Counted from the stretch's first letter, positions 1 through 8,754 are shown. The stretch is DNA of 39,174 nucleotides from an uncultured Pelagibacteraceae bacterium (GCA_902515185.1 CABXTN010000010.1:1-39174); one strand, 5' to 3'. Program-made: numbers and translations. Notes: a model not told the origin generated them from the letters alone.

Positions 1-647
1 TTTGGCATTATATCTTTCATTGCTTGCATTGCTAAAGTGGTAGCAGGCGCACCCCATGGAATTCCAAGGCACATTTGAAACATTGGAGGATCACTTAACA
101 ATCCTTCTTTATATAATTGCGCACCAAACCACATATTGCCTAAATCAAAAGCTTCAATTTCTGGTTTGACTTTAATTTCCATTAGTTTTTTTGCAGCTTT
201 TCTCAAATCATTAGGAGTATTAACTGTAATAACTGAACTATCTCCAAAGTTTAAAGTTCCTGCATCTAAAGTACAAATCTCAGGAAGAAATTGTTCAACG
301 CTTGATATTCTTTCCATCACATTTGCCATATCTGTCATTGGTCCAAATTCTAGAGGATTGTTACCTTGACCAATATCAAGATCTCCACCCATGCCAGTTG
401 TTAAATTTAAAATTACATCAGTCCCACTAGATCTAATTCTATCGACTACCTCTTTATATAATTCTGGTCTTCTACTTGGAGTTCCATCTTTCTCTCTTAC
501 ATGAATGTGCGCAATTGCAGCGCCAGCTTTTGCAGCCTCGATAGAGGCTTTTGCTATTTGTTCTGGAGTTTTAGGTAAATCTGGATGTTTACTAGCTGTA
601 TCACCAGAACCAGTCACTGCACAAGTTACAAAAACTTTATTGTTCAT
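1..647 (-). CDS. BKACE family (DUF849) beta-keto acid cleavage enzyme, 3' end cut off by window
   Basis: The minus strand reads open from an ATG at 645-647 to the window edge, giving 215 residues of an enzyme normally near 270-310. It begins [16 protein letters not shown] and has the [10 protein letters not shown] segment (about residues 46-55), whose two His bind the catalytic zinc in the 3-keto-5-aminohexanoate cleavage (BKACE) family. The PWGAP segment near the cut end is also typical. Family members condense a beta-keto acid with acetyl-CoA to give acetoacetate and a new CoA ester; the substrate here is unknown. The start lies 35 bp from the divergent aldolase-like gene, so the two probably share a control region and may serve one pathway. 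The family call is firm, the substrate is not. Confidence 0.88.
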   Translation of the reverse strand, partial: MNNKVFVTCAVTGSGDTASKHPDLPKTPEQIAKASIEAAKAGAAIAHIHVREKDGTPSRRPELYKEVVDRIRSSGTDVILNLTTGMGGDLDIGQGNNPLEFGPMTDMANVMERISSVEQFLPEICTLDAGTLNFGDSSVITVNTPNDLRKAAKKLMEIKVKPEIEAFDLGNMWFGAQLYKEGLLSDPPMFQMCLGIPWGAPATTLAMQAMKDIMP

Positions 648-652
648 ATTAT

Positions 653-668
653 TATAATCTAATATAAT
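653..668. promoter_or_regulatory. Candidate -10 elements in the divergent spacer
   Basis: The 35-bp spacer between the BKACE start (647) and the aldolase-like start (683) holds two exact TATAAT hexamers on the plus strand, at 653-658 and 663-668. The second would place a transcript start about 8 nt before the ATG at 683. The spacer is so AT-rich that chance matches are likely, and no clear -35 was found. Confidence 0.3.
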
Positions 669-682
669 TCATTATTATTTAA

Positions 683-1411
683 ATGAAAATAACTGAATTA
701 CAAAAAGATTTAGCAGCTACATTTAGGTGGACTGCAAGATTAAATATGAATGAAGGGGTTGCAAACCATTTTAGTGCGTGTGTGCCTGGTTCTTCTGGTG
801 GATTTTATGTCAACAAGGCTGGTATTCATTTTAGTCAAATTAAAGCTAGCGATTTAATTTTAGTAACAAATGATAATATTGAAGATCTAAAAACTAAACC
901 AGATGTTGTGGATGCTACAGCAATAAGTATTCATGGCACAATTCATCAAAAAGTACCTCATGCAAAATGTATATTTCACGTACACTCAAAATATGCAACA
1001 GCCCTATCAACTCTAAAAGATCCTACTCTTCCTCCAATAGATCAAAATACAATGAGATTTTATAATAGGGTCTCTTTATACGATGAGTATGGTGGTATGG
1101 GTTTTGAAGAAGAGTCATTGAAGATGGCAGCAGCGTTAGGGAATAAACAAAATTTATTAATGGCAAACCACGGAATTTTAACTACTGGTGAAACTATTTC
1201 AGATGGATTTGATGCCTTATATTATTTTGAAAGATCTGCTGAGACTTATTTAACAGCTTTAGCAACTGGTAAAGAATTAAATATAGCGTCCCACGAGGTA
1301 GCAGAAAAAACTGCTCAAGAATGGTCTGATTATCCATCAGATAATGGAAGAGCTCATTTAGATCAAATAAGATTGATTTTAGATAAAGAAGAACCCGATT
1401 ATAAAAATTGA
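683..1411 (+). CDS. Class II aldolase/adducin family protein
   Basis: A 242-residue soluble protein of the zinc-dependent class II aldolase/adducin fold. The metal-site histidines are visible as HVHSKYATAL (His99, His101) and ANHGIL (His163). At the place where fuculose-phosphate aldolase has its catalytic Glu (PSSEWRFH), this protein reads AISIHGTIHQ, so it need not be a true aldolase and may be a decarboxylase, epimerase or dehydratase-like member. It is separated by one base from the dioxygenase downstream and is probably co-transcribed with it and the GMC enzyme. The ATG at 683 follows the AT-rich divergent spacer. Family firm, reaction unknown. Confidence 0.85.
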   Translation: MKITELQKDLAATFRWTARLNMNEGVANHFSACVPGSSGGFYVNKAGIHFSQIKASDLILVTNDNIEDLKTKPDVVDATAISIHGTIHQKVPHAKCIFHVHSKYATALSTLKDPTLPPIDQNTMRFYNRVSLYDEYGGMGFEEESLKMAAALGNKQNLLMANHGILTTGETISDGFDALYYFERSAETYLTALATGKELNIASHEVAEKTAQEWSDYPSDNGRAHLDQIRLILDKEEPDYKN

Positions 1412-1412
1412 A

Positions 1413-2243
1413 ATGATTAAAACTAATTTACTATCAGGCGCATTAGGTGCAGAAATCACAGGTGTAGACCTAAAAGATTCAACGACCGAAAATTGGAATA
1501 AAATTAATAATTTATTATTAGAACATAAAGCACTTTTTTTTAGGAACCAAGATATATCATCCAAGGAACAAATTAACTTGGCTAAACATTTTGGACCTTT
1601 GGAAAAACATATTTATGTAAAGGGAAGAGAAGAATATCCAGAAATTTTGAGAATAATTAAAGAACCAGATGAAAAGCATCAGTGGGGTGAAACTTGGCAC
1701 ACTGATGTTAGTTATAATCCAAAACCAACAAAGGTGATTATTTTAAGATCTTTAAAAATACCACCCGTAGGAGGAGACACAATGTTTTCCAATATGGAAA
1801 TAGCTTATGAAACATTAGAAGACAAAATAAAAGATAAAATAAAAGATAAAAAAGCAGTTCATAGCTCTTTAGGTGCCGCTGCTTTTGTTGATGCCTACAA
1901 TGCTATGGAGGGTAATGGTAACCTAAATGAATATTCAAATATACATCCTGTAGTTCGAACTCATCCTGAAACTGGAAAAAAAATATTATATGTAAATTCA
2001 ATGTATACAAAAAGAATTTTAGATATGGAAGAGAATGAAAGTGATGAAATTTTGGATAAAATTTTTAGACACCAAGAGAGATTGGATTTTACATGTAGAT
2101 TTAAATGGACTGAAAATGCTGTAGCAATTTGGGATAACAGAAGTACATTACATCAAGGACTAACGGACTTTTTTCCAGGTAGAGGCTTAGGACACGAAAG
2201 AGTGATGGACAGAATTGCTATAGAGGGTGATCACCCACAATAA
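1413..2243 (+). CDS. TauD/TfdA family Fe(II)/2-oxoglutarate dioxygenase
   Basis: A 276-residue protein, close to the usual 280-300 for the family. The iron ligands are seen as WHTDVSY (His96, Asp98) and TLHQG (His247), and Arg263 (GHERVMDR) is placed to bind the 2-oxoglutarate carboxylate, as in TauD. Such enzymes hydroxylate a small acid, sulfonate or trimethylated amine using 2-oxoglutarate and O2. The substrate cannot be read from sequence. The ATG lies one base after the stop of the upstream gene. An in-frame 12-nt tandem repeat around 1820-1850 encodes a charged KDKIKDK stretch. Confidence 0.9.
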   Translation: MIKTNLLSGALGAEITGVDLKDSTTENWNKINNLLLEHKALFFRNQDISSKEQINLAKHFGPLEKHIYVKGREEYPEILRIIKEPDEKHQWGETWHTDVSYNPKPTKVIILRSLKIPPVGGDTMFSNMEIAYETLEDKIKDKIKDKKAVHSSLGAAAFVDAYNAMEGNGNLNEYSNIHPVVRTHPETGKKILYVNSMYTKRILDMEENESDEILDKIFRHQERLDFTCRFKWTENAVAIWDNRSTLHQGLTDFFPGRGLGHERVMDRIAIEGDHPQ

Positions 2244-2253
2244 GAGTATTACT

Positions 2254-3837
2254 TTGAAATTTGATTATTTAATTATTGGAGCAGGAACAGCTGGATGTGT
2301 TTTGGCTAACAGATTGTCAGAAAAAATTCAAAATAATGTTGCTATTTTTGAAGCTGGTAAAAAAAGTGATATTTGGAAAGTAAACATGCCACTTGCTATT
2401 CTTTATGCAATGCATGATCCAAAATATAATTATAAGTATTATTCTGAACCTGAGCCATATTTAAATAATAGAAGATTATTTTGCCCAAGAGGTAAGATGA
2501 TTGGGGGATGTTCTGCTCACAATGGTATGGTTTATGTAAGAGGTAATAAAAATGATTATGACAGGTGGGCATCATTTGGTCTTAAAGACTGGAGTTATGA
2601 AAAAGTTTTACCTTTTTTTAAAAAAATAGAAACATGGTCTGGTGGGGAAAATAAATATAGAGGTGGAGATGGCATACTTCCAATTAATCAATCAAAAAAT
2701 AAAAATCCATTATTTAAGGCATTCCTGAATTCTGCAAAAGAAGCAGGATATAAAATTAACAGCGATATGAATGGCGAAAACCAAGAGGGATTTGGTATGT
2801 ATGATGTTACCATTCATGAGGGTGAAAGAGCTAGTGCATCAAAATATTATTTAAATTCAGTAAAAAATAGAAAAAATTTAAATATATTTACTGAGTCTTT
2901 TGTTGAAAAAATAATTTTTGATGGAAGGAAAGCAATTGGAATTGAAGTTAAGATAAAAAATAAAGTTAAAAAAATTTACGCTAATAAAGAAGTTATTCTT
3001 AGTGGAGGATCGATAAATTCACCTCAATTGTTAATGGTATCAGGTGTAGGTCCTGGTGCACATTTAAAAGATAAAGGAATTGAAACTATTCATAATATGG
3101 ATGGGGTTGGTAAAAATCTTCAAGATCATCTTGAAACATACATACAACAAGAATGCAAAACTCCGGATACTTTATACACTTATGTGAATAAATTTAATAT
3201 GATTAAAGCAGGTATACAATGGTTTATAAATAAAAGTGGTCCCTGCTCGACTTCATTCTTAGAGGCTGGTGGTTTTTGCAAATCTTCTTCTGATAAAGAA
3301 TATCCAAATATACAATTTCATTTTTTTCCTGCATTTGTAATAGATCATGGAAAAGTTGATCCAGATAGACATGGATATCAGTTGCATGCAAGTTTGAATC
3401 AACCAAAAAGTAGAGGTCATATAACTTTAAACAGCTCTAACCCATATGATTATCCTAAAATACAATTTAATTATTTGGAGAATGAGTACGATCTTAATGA
3501 AACAGTAAAATGTATTCATGTTGCTAGAAAAATATTAAGTCAAAGTTCAATGAAACCTTACGCAGGAAAAGAAATCGGACCTGGGGAAAATGCTAATGAT
3601 AAAAAACAAATAGAGAGTTATATAAGATCAAAGGCAGAAACAGCTTACCATCCATCATGTACACTAAAAATGGGTACTGATAACTCAGCGGTTGTTGACG
3701 AAAAATTAAAAATTCATGGTTTAGAAAATATTAGAGTCGCTGATGCTTCCGTTATGCCAGAGATTACAAGCGGTAACTTAAATGCTCCAACATTAATGAT
3801 AGCAGAGCGTGCTGCAGATTTTATTTTAAATTCTTAA
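2254..3837 (+). CDS. GMC family FAD-dependent oxidoreductase (choline/alcohol dehydrogenase-like)
   Basis: A GMC flavoprotein of about 527 residues. It opens with the FAD dinucleotide motif DYLIIGAGTAGCVLANRL, has the GMC signatures MIGGCSAHNGMVYVRG and SGGSINSPQLLMVSG, and ends with AYHPSCTLKMG (catalytic His) and RVADASVMPEITSGN. Relatives oxidise choline or other primary alcohols to aldehydes. I chose TTG at 2254 because it gives the typical MKFDYLIIGAG start and is preceded at good spacing by AAGAG just after the dioxygenase stop. An in-frame GTG at 2227 would overlap that gene by 17 nt and add nine unlikely residues. The substrate may be a product of the neighbouring dioxygenase or aldolase-like enzyme, by inference. 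Confidence 0.88.
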   Translation: MKFDYLIIGAGTAGCVLANRLSEKIQNNVAIFEAGKKSDIWKVNMPLAILYAMHDPKYNYKYYSEPEPYLNNRRLFCPRGKMIGGCSAHNGMVYVRGNKNDYDRWASFGLKDWSYEKVLPFFKKIETWSGGENKYRGGDGILPINQSKNKNPLFKAFLNSAKEAGYKINSDMNGENQEGFGMYDVTIHEGERASASKYYLNSVKNRKNLNIFTESFVEKIIFDGRKAIGIEVKIKNKVKKIYANKEVILSGGSINSPQLLMVSGVGPGAHLKDKGIETIHNMDGVGKNLQDHLETYIQQECKTPDTLYTYVNKFNMIKAGIQWFINKSGPCSTSFLEAGGFCKSSSDKEYPNIQFHFFPAFVIDHGKVDPDRHGYQLHASLNQPKSRGHITLNSSNPYDYPKIQFNYLENEYDLNETVKCIHVARKILSQSSMKPYAGKEIGPGENANDKKQIESYIRSKAETAYHPSCTLKMGTDNSAVVDEKLKIHGLENIRVADASVMPEITSGNLNAPTLMIAERAADFILNS

Positions 3838-3851
3838 ATAAATATAGATTA

Positions 3852-4388
3852 TTACTGAGAATTATTTTCTGTTTCTTCAGGTGCTTGATCTTGAGATTTC
3901 TCTTCTGCTTCAGTGACCTGATCTAAAGATACGTCTTCGTTCTCAACAGAGTCATTTTGGTCTGTTTCTACGTTCACTTCTGGTTGAGCTACTCCAGATA
4001 TCTCGGCTAAATCATCTTTTGAAACTTGAATTTTTTCTGGAATTTTTCTTGCTCTCTTTGAAGGTAATATTGGTGCTCCACTTTTTGAAATTTCACCTTT
4101 ATATAAATTTTCAAAATCATCGCCAACTTCTTCATCTTCTAAAGTCGTATCGTCAACTTGTTCCACATGTTTTCTAAGTTTGTAAACTGCACTTTCCTTT
4201 AGATCTGGTACTTTTACATTATCGTTAGCAATTTCTCTTAATGATATTACAGTATTCTTGTCATTATCAATACTAACCGTTGGCTCCACACCTGAATTAA
4301 GTTGTGTAGTTCTCTCTTTTGCAACTAAAACTAATTCGTACGGACTCTCTACTTTTTCAATACAATCTTCAACGGTCACTCTAGCCAT
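3852..4388 (-). CDS. rpoZ: DNA-directed RNA polymerase subunit omega, with long acidic tail
   Basis: The N-terminus MARVTVEDCIEKVESPYELV is the omega-subunit signature, followed by the VAKERTTQL helix. The folded part ends near residue 75. At 178 residues the protein is about twice the length of E. coli omega and longer than most alphaproteobacterial forms. A KSGAPILPSKRARKIP linker (around 102-117) leads into an Asp/Glu/Gln-rich tail (about 124-178) that looks disordered. Omega helps assemble and stabilise RNA polymerase. The gene is not next to spoT/relA, a common neighbour elsewhere; it stands between the GMC gene (convergent, 14-bp gap) and an MFS gene upstream on the same strand. Confidence 0.93.
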   Translation of the reverse strand: MARVTVEDCIEKVESPYELVLVAKERTTQLNSGVEPTVSIDNDKNTVISLREIANDNVKVPDLKESAVYKLRKHVEQVDDTTLEDEEVGDDFENLYKGEISKSGAPILPSKRARKIPEKIQVSKDDLAEISGVAQPEVNVETDQNDSVENEDVSLDQVTEAEEKSQDQAPEETENNSQ

Positions 4389-4429
4389 GCGTGGTGTTTA
4401 TACACATGAATTAAATAAATCAAGCTATT

Positions 4430-5641
4430 TTATTTTTTTATTTTAACTGGATTTAACTTAGATCTTATTAAAAAAAGCATTATCAATGCTGTAAATATGT
4501 AAACACCAGATATCATTGCAATTTGTTCTATTGAAAAACCTTTATCTATCAAAATACCAAACAATGCTGTTCCAAAAGCTGTTGCAAAAACCATAAGAGC
4601 TGTAGTTAATGCTTTAATAGACCCTATATGTTTTACCCCATAAATTTCTGCCCAAGTAGAGGAGCCCAATACGTTAGCTAAACCGTTTGATACACCAATT
4701 AGACCTAAAAATAAAAAAGATGTTAGTGGATGATTAAAGTAAATAATTACAAATACTGAAAATAATAATGGAATATTCATATATATTAAAATTTTTCTAC
4801 TAGTAAATTTATCAATTAAAAAACCTGCTATAAAAAGAGTTAATACAGAGAGAACCGAGTAAACCATAAAAGATTGAGCTATCACATATGGCCCCCATCC
4901 TTTTGAGGTTAAAATAAATGATTGATAAACAAAAGTTCCTGTTGCAATCCAAGGCATTGCCAACATATTTGCACATAATATATAAAATCTATAATCTTTT
5001 AAAACTTCTATTCTTTTCCAGTTTTTAATAATTAATTTTTTTGAGTTCTCATTATCTTTTTCTCTAGACTCAAAATTCAAACTCTTTAATAAAATGAATG
5101 ACGCAATAGGTAATAATAAAATAATTAGTATAGAAATAAATATCCAAATATTTCTCCAATCATAAACTGTTAAAAGGTAAATTATAAAAACTGGTAAAAT
5201 AAATTCAGCAGTAGATAATCCAAACCAGCTTGTACTAAGAGCCTTACCTCTTGATTTTGTGAAATATCTTGAAATTGTAGTGGTTGCCGTATGAGACATC
5301 ATTCCCTGACCTGAAAATCTCATCAGAAAAATAGCAATAAATAAAATTGTTATAGATGATATTTTAGAAAAGAAAAAGCATGAGAATGATAATAAAATAA
5401 TTACAAAAAAAGCAAATTTAAAAATATTTATGTCATCTATTTTCTTTCCAACCCAAATTAAAACAAAGCTGCTAAGGAGTGTTGCCGATGCATAAATTGA
5501 GCCAAATTGTCCATGTGAGATAGAAAGTGCTTCACGTATACTCGAGTTAAATAACCCAAGAAAATAACTCTGTCCAAAACTAGAAAAAAATGTAAAAATA
5601 AAACCAAATAAAATTACTTTTAAACTTAAGCTTTTAAACAT
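4430..5641 (-). CDS. MFS transporter
   Basis: A 403-residue hydrophobic protein with about 12 membrane segments and a short charged central loop (near residues 195-215, ESREKDNENSKK), as in major facilitator carriers. The segment following helix 2 carries a WVGKKIDD loop and the second half a GFLIDKF loop, equivalent to the MFS A-motif. Substrate unknown; the closest style is the oxalate/monocarboxylate-like MFS group, a weak guess. The start ATG is only 11 bp from the divergent dehydrogenase start at 5653. Confidence 0.85.
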   Translation of the reverse strand: MFKSLSLKVILFGFIFTFFSSFGQSYFLGLFNSSIREALSISHGQFGSIYASATLLSSFVLIWVGKKIDDINIFKFAFFVIILLSFSCFFFSKISSITILFIAIFLMRFSGQGMMSHTATTTISRYFTKSRGKALSTSWFGLSTAEFILPVFIIYLLTVYDWRNIWIFISILIILLLPIASFILLKSLNFESREKDNENSKKLIIKNWKRIEVLKDYRFYILCANMLAMPWIATGTFVYQSFILTSKGWGPYVIAQSFMVYSVLSVLTLFIAGFLIDKFTSRKILIYMNIPLLFSVFVIIYFNHPLTSFLFLGLIGVSNGLANVLGSSTWAEIYGVKHIGSIKALTTALMVFATAFGTALFGILIDKGFSIEQIAMISGVYIFTALIMLFLIRSKLNPVKIKK

Positions 5642-5655
5642 ATAAAAAAATTATG
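5641..5655. promoter_or_regulatory. Very short bidirectional promoter region
   Basis: Only 11 bp separate the divergent start codons (5641 and 5653). TATAAA at 5641-5646 lies six bases before the plus-strand ATG. On the minus strand CATAAT (complement of 5650-5655) lies eight bases before the minus ATG. Both are placed for transcripts that begin at or next to the start codon (leaderless). The -10 assignments are inferred from spacing and consensus only. Confidence 0.35.
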
Positions 5656-6522
5656 AGTTGTAATGTTGCTTTCATAGGTCTTGGTGTAATGGGTTATCCA
5701 ATGGCAGGATATATATCAAAAGGTGGTCACAATGTAACTGTTTTTAATAGAACAAAATCAAAAGCAGAAAAGTGGATTAGTGAATATAAAGGTAAAATAG
5801 CGGAAACACCTGCAGAAGCTGCTAAAGATGCAGAATATATTTTTACCTGTGTTGGTAATGATAATGATTTAAGAGAAGTAACTTTTGGTGAGTCTGGGGC
5901 CTTCAAAACTATCAAAAAAGGATCTGTTTATATTGATAACACTACAGCTTCTGCAACAATTGCAAGAGAGATATATACATACGCTAAAAAAAATGGTTTT
6001 GGCGCGTTAGATGCACCTGTTTCAGGTGGTCAAGCAGGTGCAGAAAGTGGTGCACTTACAGTTATGATTGGTGGTGATCAATCAGATTTTGATAAAGCAA
6101 AAGATAAAATTGACTGTTACAGTAAAAAAATGAAATTGCTTGGTGAGGCTGGAAATGGACAGCTTGCAAAAATGGTTAATCAAATTTGTATTGCAGGTTT
6201 AGTTCAGGGTTTATCCGAAGCAATAAACTTTGGCATGAAAGCAGGTCTTGACATGGAAGATGTAATCGAAGTTATTTCTAAAGGTGCTGCACAATCTTGG
6301 CAAATGGAAAATAGATATAAAACAATGATTGATGATAAATTTGATTTTGGTTTTGCTGTTGATTGGATGAGAAAAGATCTTAAAATTGCAATGGATGAAG
6401 CAAAAAACAACGGCTCTTTATTACCTGTTACAGAACTAGTTGATAGATATTATGGTGAAGTTCAGGAAATGGGTGGAAACCGATGGGACACATCCAGTTT
6501 AGTTAAAAGGTTTAGAAAGTAA
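5653..6522 (+). CDS. NAD(P)-dependent beta-hydroxyacid dehydrogenase (3-hydroxyisobutyrate dehydrogenase family)
   Basis: A 289-residue enzyme of the 3-hydroxyisobutyrate / tartronate-semialdehyde reductase family. The Rossmann start VAFIGLGVMGYPMA binds NAD(P), DAPVSGGQAGAESGAL (120-135) is the substrate-binding signature, and Lys173 in GNGQLAKMVNQ is the catalytic lysine. Length is typical. It would interconvert a beta-hydroxy acid and its semialdehyde, possibly in valine, glycolate or DMSP-like carbon use; which one cannot be settled here. A PNPOx-like gene follows six bases downstream. Confidence 0.9.
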   Translation: MSCNVAFIGLGVMGYPMAGYISKGGHNVTVFNRTKSKAEKWISEYKGKIAETPAEAAKDAEYIFTCVGNDNDLREVTFGESGAFKTIKKGSVYIDNTTASATIAREIYTYAKKNGFGALDAPVSGGQAGAESGALTVMIGGDQSDFDKAKDKIDCYSKKMKLLGEAGNGQLAKMVNQICIAGLVQGLSEAINFGMKAGLDMEDVIEVISKGAAQSWQMENRYKTMIDDKFDFGFAVDWMRKDLKIAMDEAKNNGSLLPVTELVDRYYGEVQEMGGNRWDTSSLVKRFRK

Positions 6523-6528
6523 TAGAGT

Positions 6529-7128
6529 ATGCAGCCAGCATACTATGAAAATTTAGAAGAAATTCAAAATAAGTTTTGGTCTATGCTAGATGATGCTGTG
6601 ACTAATAGGAGTTCACCTTTTAGAATTCCTGTTTTTATTTGCGCTCATCAAAATGAAGTTGATGGTAGAATAGTTGTTTTGCGTAAGTCAGATAGATCAA
6701 GTAATCTATTACAGTTTCACACTGATTTAAGGTCTCCAAAAGTAGATATTCTTAAAAAAAATAAAAATGCATCTTTAGTATTCTATGACAAAGAAGAAAA
6801 GATACAATTAAGAGTAAAAGTAGGGTGTGAAGTAAATAATCAAAATTCTACAACAGATGAATCTTGGAAAAAAACTCAACATATAAGTAGAAGATGCTAT
6901 TTAACTGATAGCCCTCCAGGAACTAAATCTGAAAATCCAACCTCGGGAATGATATCTAAATTAGAAGATTTTGATTATACAATGAAACAAAGTGAGGAAG
7001 GTTATAAAAACTTTACAGTTATAAAATGTAAAATTAAATCGATAGAGTGGTTATATCTTGCAGCAAAAGGACATCGCAGAGCAAAATTTAATTTTGAAAC
7101 CAATGAGAATAGTTGGTTGGTTCCATAA
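6529..7128 (+). CDS. Pyridoxamine 5'-phosphate oxidase-like FMN split-barrel protein
   Basis: A 199-residue protein with the FMN-binding split-barrel pattern: GRIVVLRKSDRSSNLLQFHT, then SPKVDILKKNKNASLVFY and an IQLRVKV strand. It resembles the Alr4036-type branch (pyridoxamine phosphate oxidase-related) more than classical PdxH, whose conserved C-terminal PLP-binding segment I do not see. The likely cofactor is FMN or a related flavin; the substrate is unknown. It is probably co-transcribed with the dehydrogenase upstream (gap six bases). The plus-strand run ends here, facing a minus-strand methyltransferase 27 bp away. Confidence 0.75.
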   Translation: MQPAYYENLEEIQNKFWSMLDDAVTNRSSPFRIPVFICAHQNEVDGRIVVLRKSDRSSNLLQFHTDLRSPKVDILKKNKNASLVFYDKEEKIQLRVKVGCEVNNQNSTTDESWKKTQHISRRCYLTDSPPGTKSENPTSGMISKLEDFDYTMKQSEEGYKNFTVIKCKIKSIEWLYLAAKGHRRAKFNFETNENSWLVP

Positions 7129-7155
7129 TATAATTTAAGTTTTTTATATCAGGAC

Positions 7156-7785
7156 CTAAGTAACTATCTTGACTAGCCTTTCATTGAGGTTAATTATATT
7201 TGTAACTTTCTCTTTGTACTCATCTACAGCTTTTTTGACACCATAATTAACCTGGTCATAATCATCACATATAATTATTTTATTTTTTTTTAATTTAGAA
7301 ATTATTAGTTTTAAATCTTTTTTGACTGTTTCATATGAATGACCGCCATCTAAAAATACAAAATCTATTTTTTCTAAACTTATATTTGGAAGTTGATCTT
7401 CGCTAAGACCTTTTAGAAGTTTAATATTTAATTTAAACTTAGTAAGTAAATCTTGAACTGAGTCCATAGAATTTAAATCCTTTTTAAGTATTAAGTTGAA
7501 TATTATATGTTTTAATGGATTGGATAATCTATTATGTTTTGATGTCATTTCTTTATTATCTAAACTTTTATTTGTATTCTCAAAAATATCTATTCCTGTA
7601 AAATGAAATTTATTACTGTGTATTTCTTGTAATTTTTCACATACGTTTCTAGATGTTACTCCCTGATAAACCCCAACTTCTAAAAAGTTTACGGGTCTAT
7701 GTTTTTCTATTTCAGATAATAAAATATATGCTGATTTTAAATCTTTTTTAAAACTTGATTTTCTAAAGTAAAATTTAAATTTCAT
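7156..7785 (-). CDS. Class I SAM-dependent methyltransferase (Methyltransf_24-like)
   Basis: A 209-residue protein with the SAM-binding motif I as NFLEVGVYQGVTSRNV (about residues 34-49), an acidic GIDIF strand after it, and IDFVFLDGGHSYETVKKDL then IIICDDYDQVNYGV further on. This DGGH-SYE-DL arrangement is typical of small methyltransferases linked to glycan or antibiotic genes. The N-terminus is basic and short, with no signal peptide. Methyl acceptor unknown. It follows the tautomerase gene by 11 bp on the same strand. Confidence 0.8.
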   Translation of the reverse strand: MKFKFYFRKSSFKKDLKSAYILLSEIEKHRPVNFLEVGVYQGVTSRNVCEKLQEIHSNKFHFTGIDIFENTNKSLDNKEMTSKHNRLSNPLKHIIFNLILKKDLNSMDSVQDLLTKFKLNIKLLKGLSEDQLPNISLEKIDFVFLDGGHSYETVKKDLKLIISKLKKNKIIICDDYDQVNYGVKKAVDEYKEKVTNIINLNERLVKIVT

Positions 7786-7796
7786 TTATTGTTTCT

Positions 7797-8237
7797 TTAT
7801 TTCTCAATTTTAGATAATTTTTTTTTTAATTTATTGGGTAAATTTAAAAACCAGTCTTTTTCTTCTCCAGATTGAGGTAGAACGGATCCATATTCAATCA
7901 TCTGAGAAGGTGGTAAATCAACAATATAGATCCAAACTTGAGTCTCGTCCAATTTTGAATCTTTAATTATAATATTTTTTAGCTCAGATATTAATTTGTC
8001 TTTTATTTCTTTAGATCTTCCTGCTCTAATTTGACCATGTAAAAAAAGAGTTGGTTCTTTGACTTTTTTTCCACCCATGTAGTGATTATTTTTTTTTGTT
8101 TTGTTGAAAATAACTTGTGCAAAATAAGTATTTGCACCTGTTATAATATTATGAACTTTTGTAATACCTTTGGCAATTTTATTTTGTTGATTGGAAGTTA
8201 AATCAAAATTTGAATTAGTAACTGTATATGTTGGCAT
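7797..8237 (-). CDS. Tautomerase (4-oxalocrotonate tautomerase superfamily)
   Basis: With the ATG at 8235-8237 the product starts MPTYTVTN, so Pro1 would be exposed after Met removal as the catalytic base of the tautomerase superfamily. This start lies two bases after the stop of the carbonic anhydrase-like gene; an in-frame ATG 33 nt further upstream would bury the proline inside an MEKIFK extension and overlap that gene. At about 146 residues it is longer than 4-OT (62) and fits two-repeat members of the cis-CaaD/MSAD size class, with a second strand region near LFLHGQIRAGRSKEIKDKL. Substrate unknown. Confidence 0.72.
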   Translation of the reverse strand: MPTYTVTNSNFDLTSNQQNKIAKGITKVHNIITGANTYFAQVIFNKTKKNNHYMGGKKVKEPTLFLHGQIRAGRSKEIKDKLISELKNIIIKDSKLDETQVWIYIVDLPPSQMIEYGSVLPQSGEEKDWFLNLPNKLKKKLSKIEK

Positions 8238-8239
8238 AA

Positions 8240-8752
8240 TTAAAATATTGATTTTGAATATTTTTTCCAATTATCTTGGTAATGTTTTGTATTTTCAAAT
8301 ATAGCTTTCTTTTCTTCTTCAGTAATTTCTCTTACAATTTTACCAGGCGAACCAATAACCAGTGAATTATCTGGTATGACCTTGTTTTCAGTGATCAAAG
8401 CCTTAGCACCTATTATGCAATTATTTCCAACTTTAGCATTGTTAAGTATAACAGCTCCTATTCCTATAAGACTATTATCTCCAATTGTGCATCCATGTAA
8501 CATAACCATATGTCCAATTGTAACATCTTTACCAATTTTTAATGGGTAGCCAGGATCAGTGTGTAAAACGCTTCCATCCTGAACATTGGATCCCTCTCCT
8601 ATATGAATATTTTCAATATCTCCTCTAAGAACTGCATTAAACCAAATACTTGAATTTTTTTCTAAAGTAACATTGCCAATAATAATTGCGCTAGGCGCTA
8701 CCCAATTTTCGCCAGAGTTTTTTGGTTTTTTATCTTTTAAATCATAAAACAT
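8240..8752 (-). CDS. Gamma-class carbonic anhydrase-like left-handed beta-helix protein
   Basis: A 170-residue hexapeptide-repeat protein: repeated [IV]-G-x-x-x motifs run from about residue 22 to 135. It has the metal-site pattern of the gamma-CA family, including [24 protein letters not shown] and GHMVMLHGC, which supply the three His ligands. The family (PaaY/CaiE/YrdA) contains both real carbonic anhydrases and thioesterase- or scaffold-like members, so activity is not certain. Its start is 20 bp from the divergent redoxin gene, and it is followed after two bases by the tautomerase gene. Confidence 0.88.
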   Translation of the reverse strand: MFYDLKDKKPKNSGENWVAPSAIIIGNVTLEKNSSIWFNAVLRGDIENIHIGEGSNVQDGSVLHTDPGYPLKIGKDVTIGHMVMLHGCTIGDNSLIGIGAVILNNAKVGNNCIIGAKALITENKVIPDNSLVIGSPGKIVREITEEEKKAIFENTKHYQDNWKKYSKSIF

Positions 8753-8754
8753 AA

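Noticed and set aside
136-369. Plus-strand open frame of 77 codons
   Set aside because: It lies wholly antisense to the BKACE gene, whose conserved motifs run through this region in frame.
1815-1855. Tandem repeat in the dioxygenase gene as a possible CRISPR or VNTR locus
   Set aside because: Only about three short in-frame 12-nt units coding for a charged helix; too small and coding to be an array.
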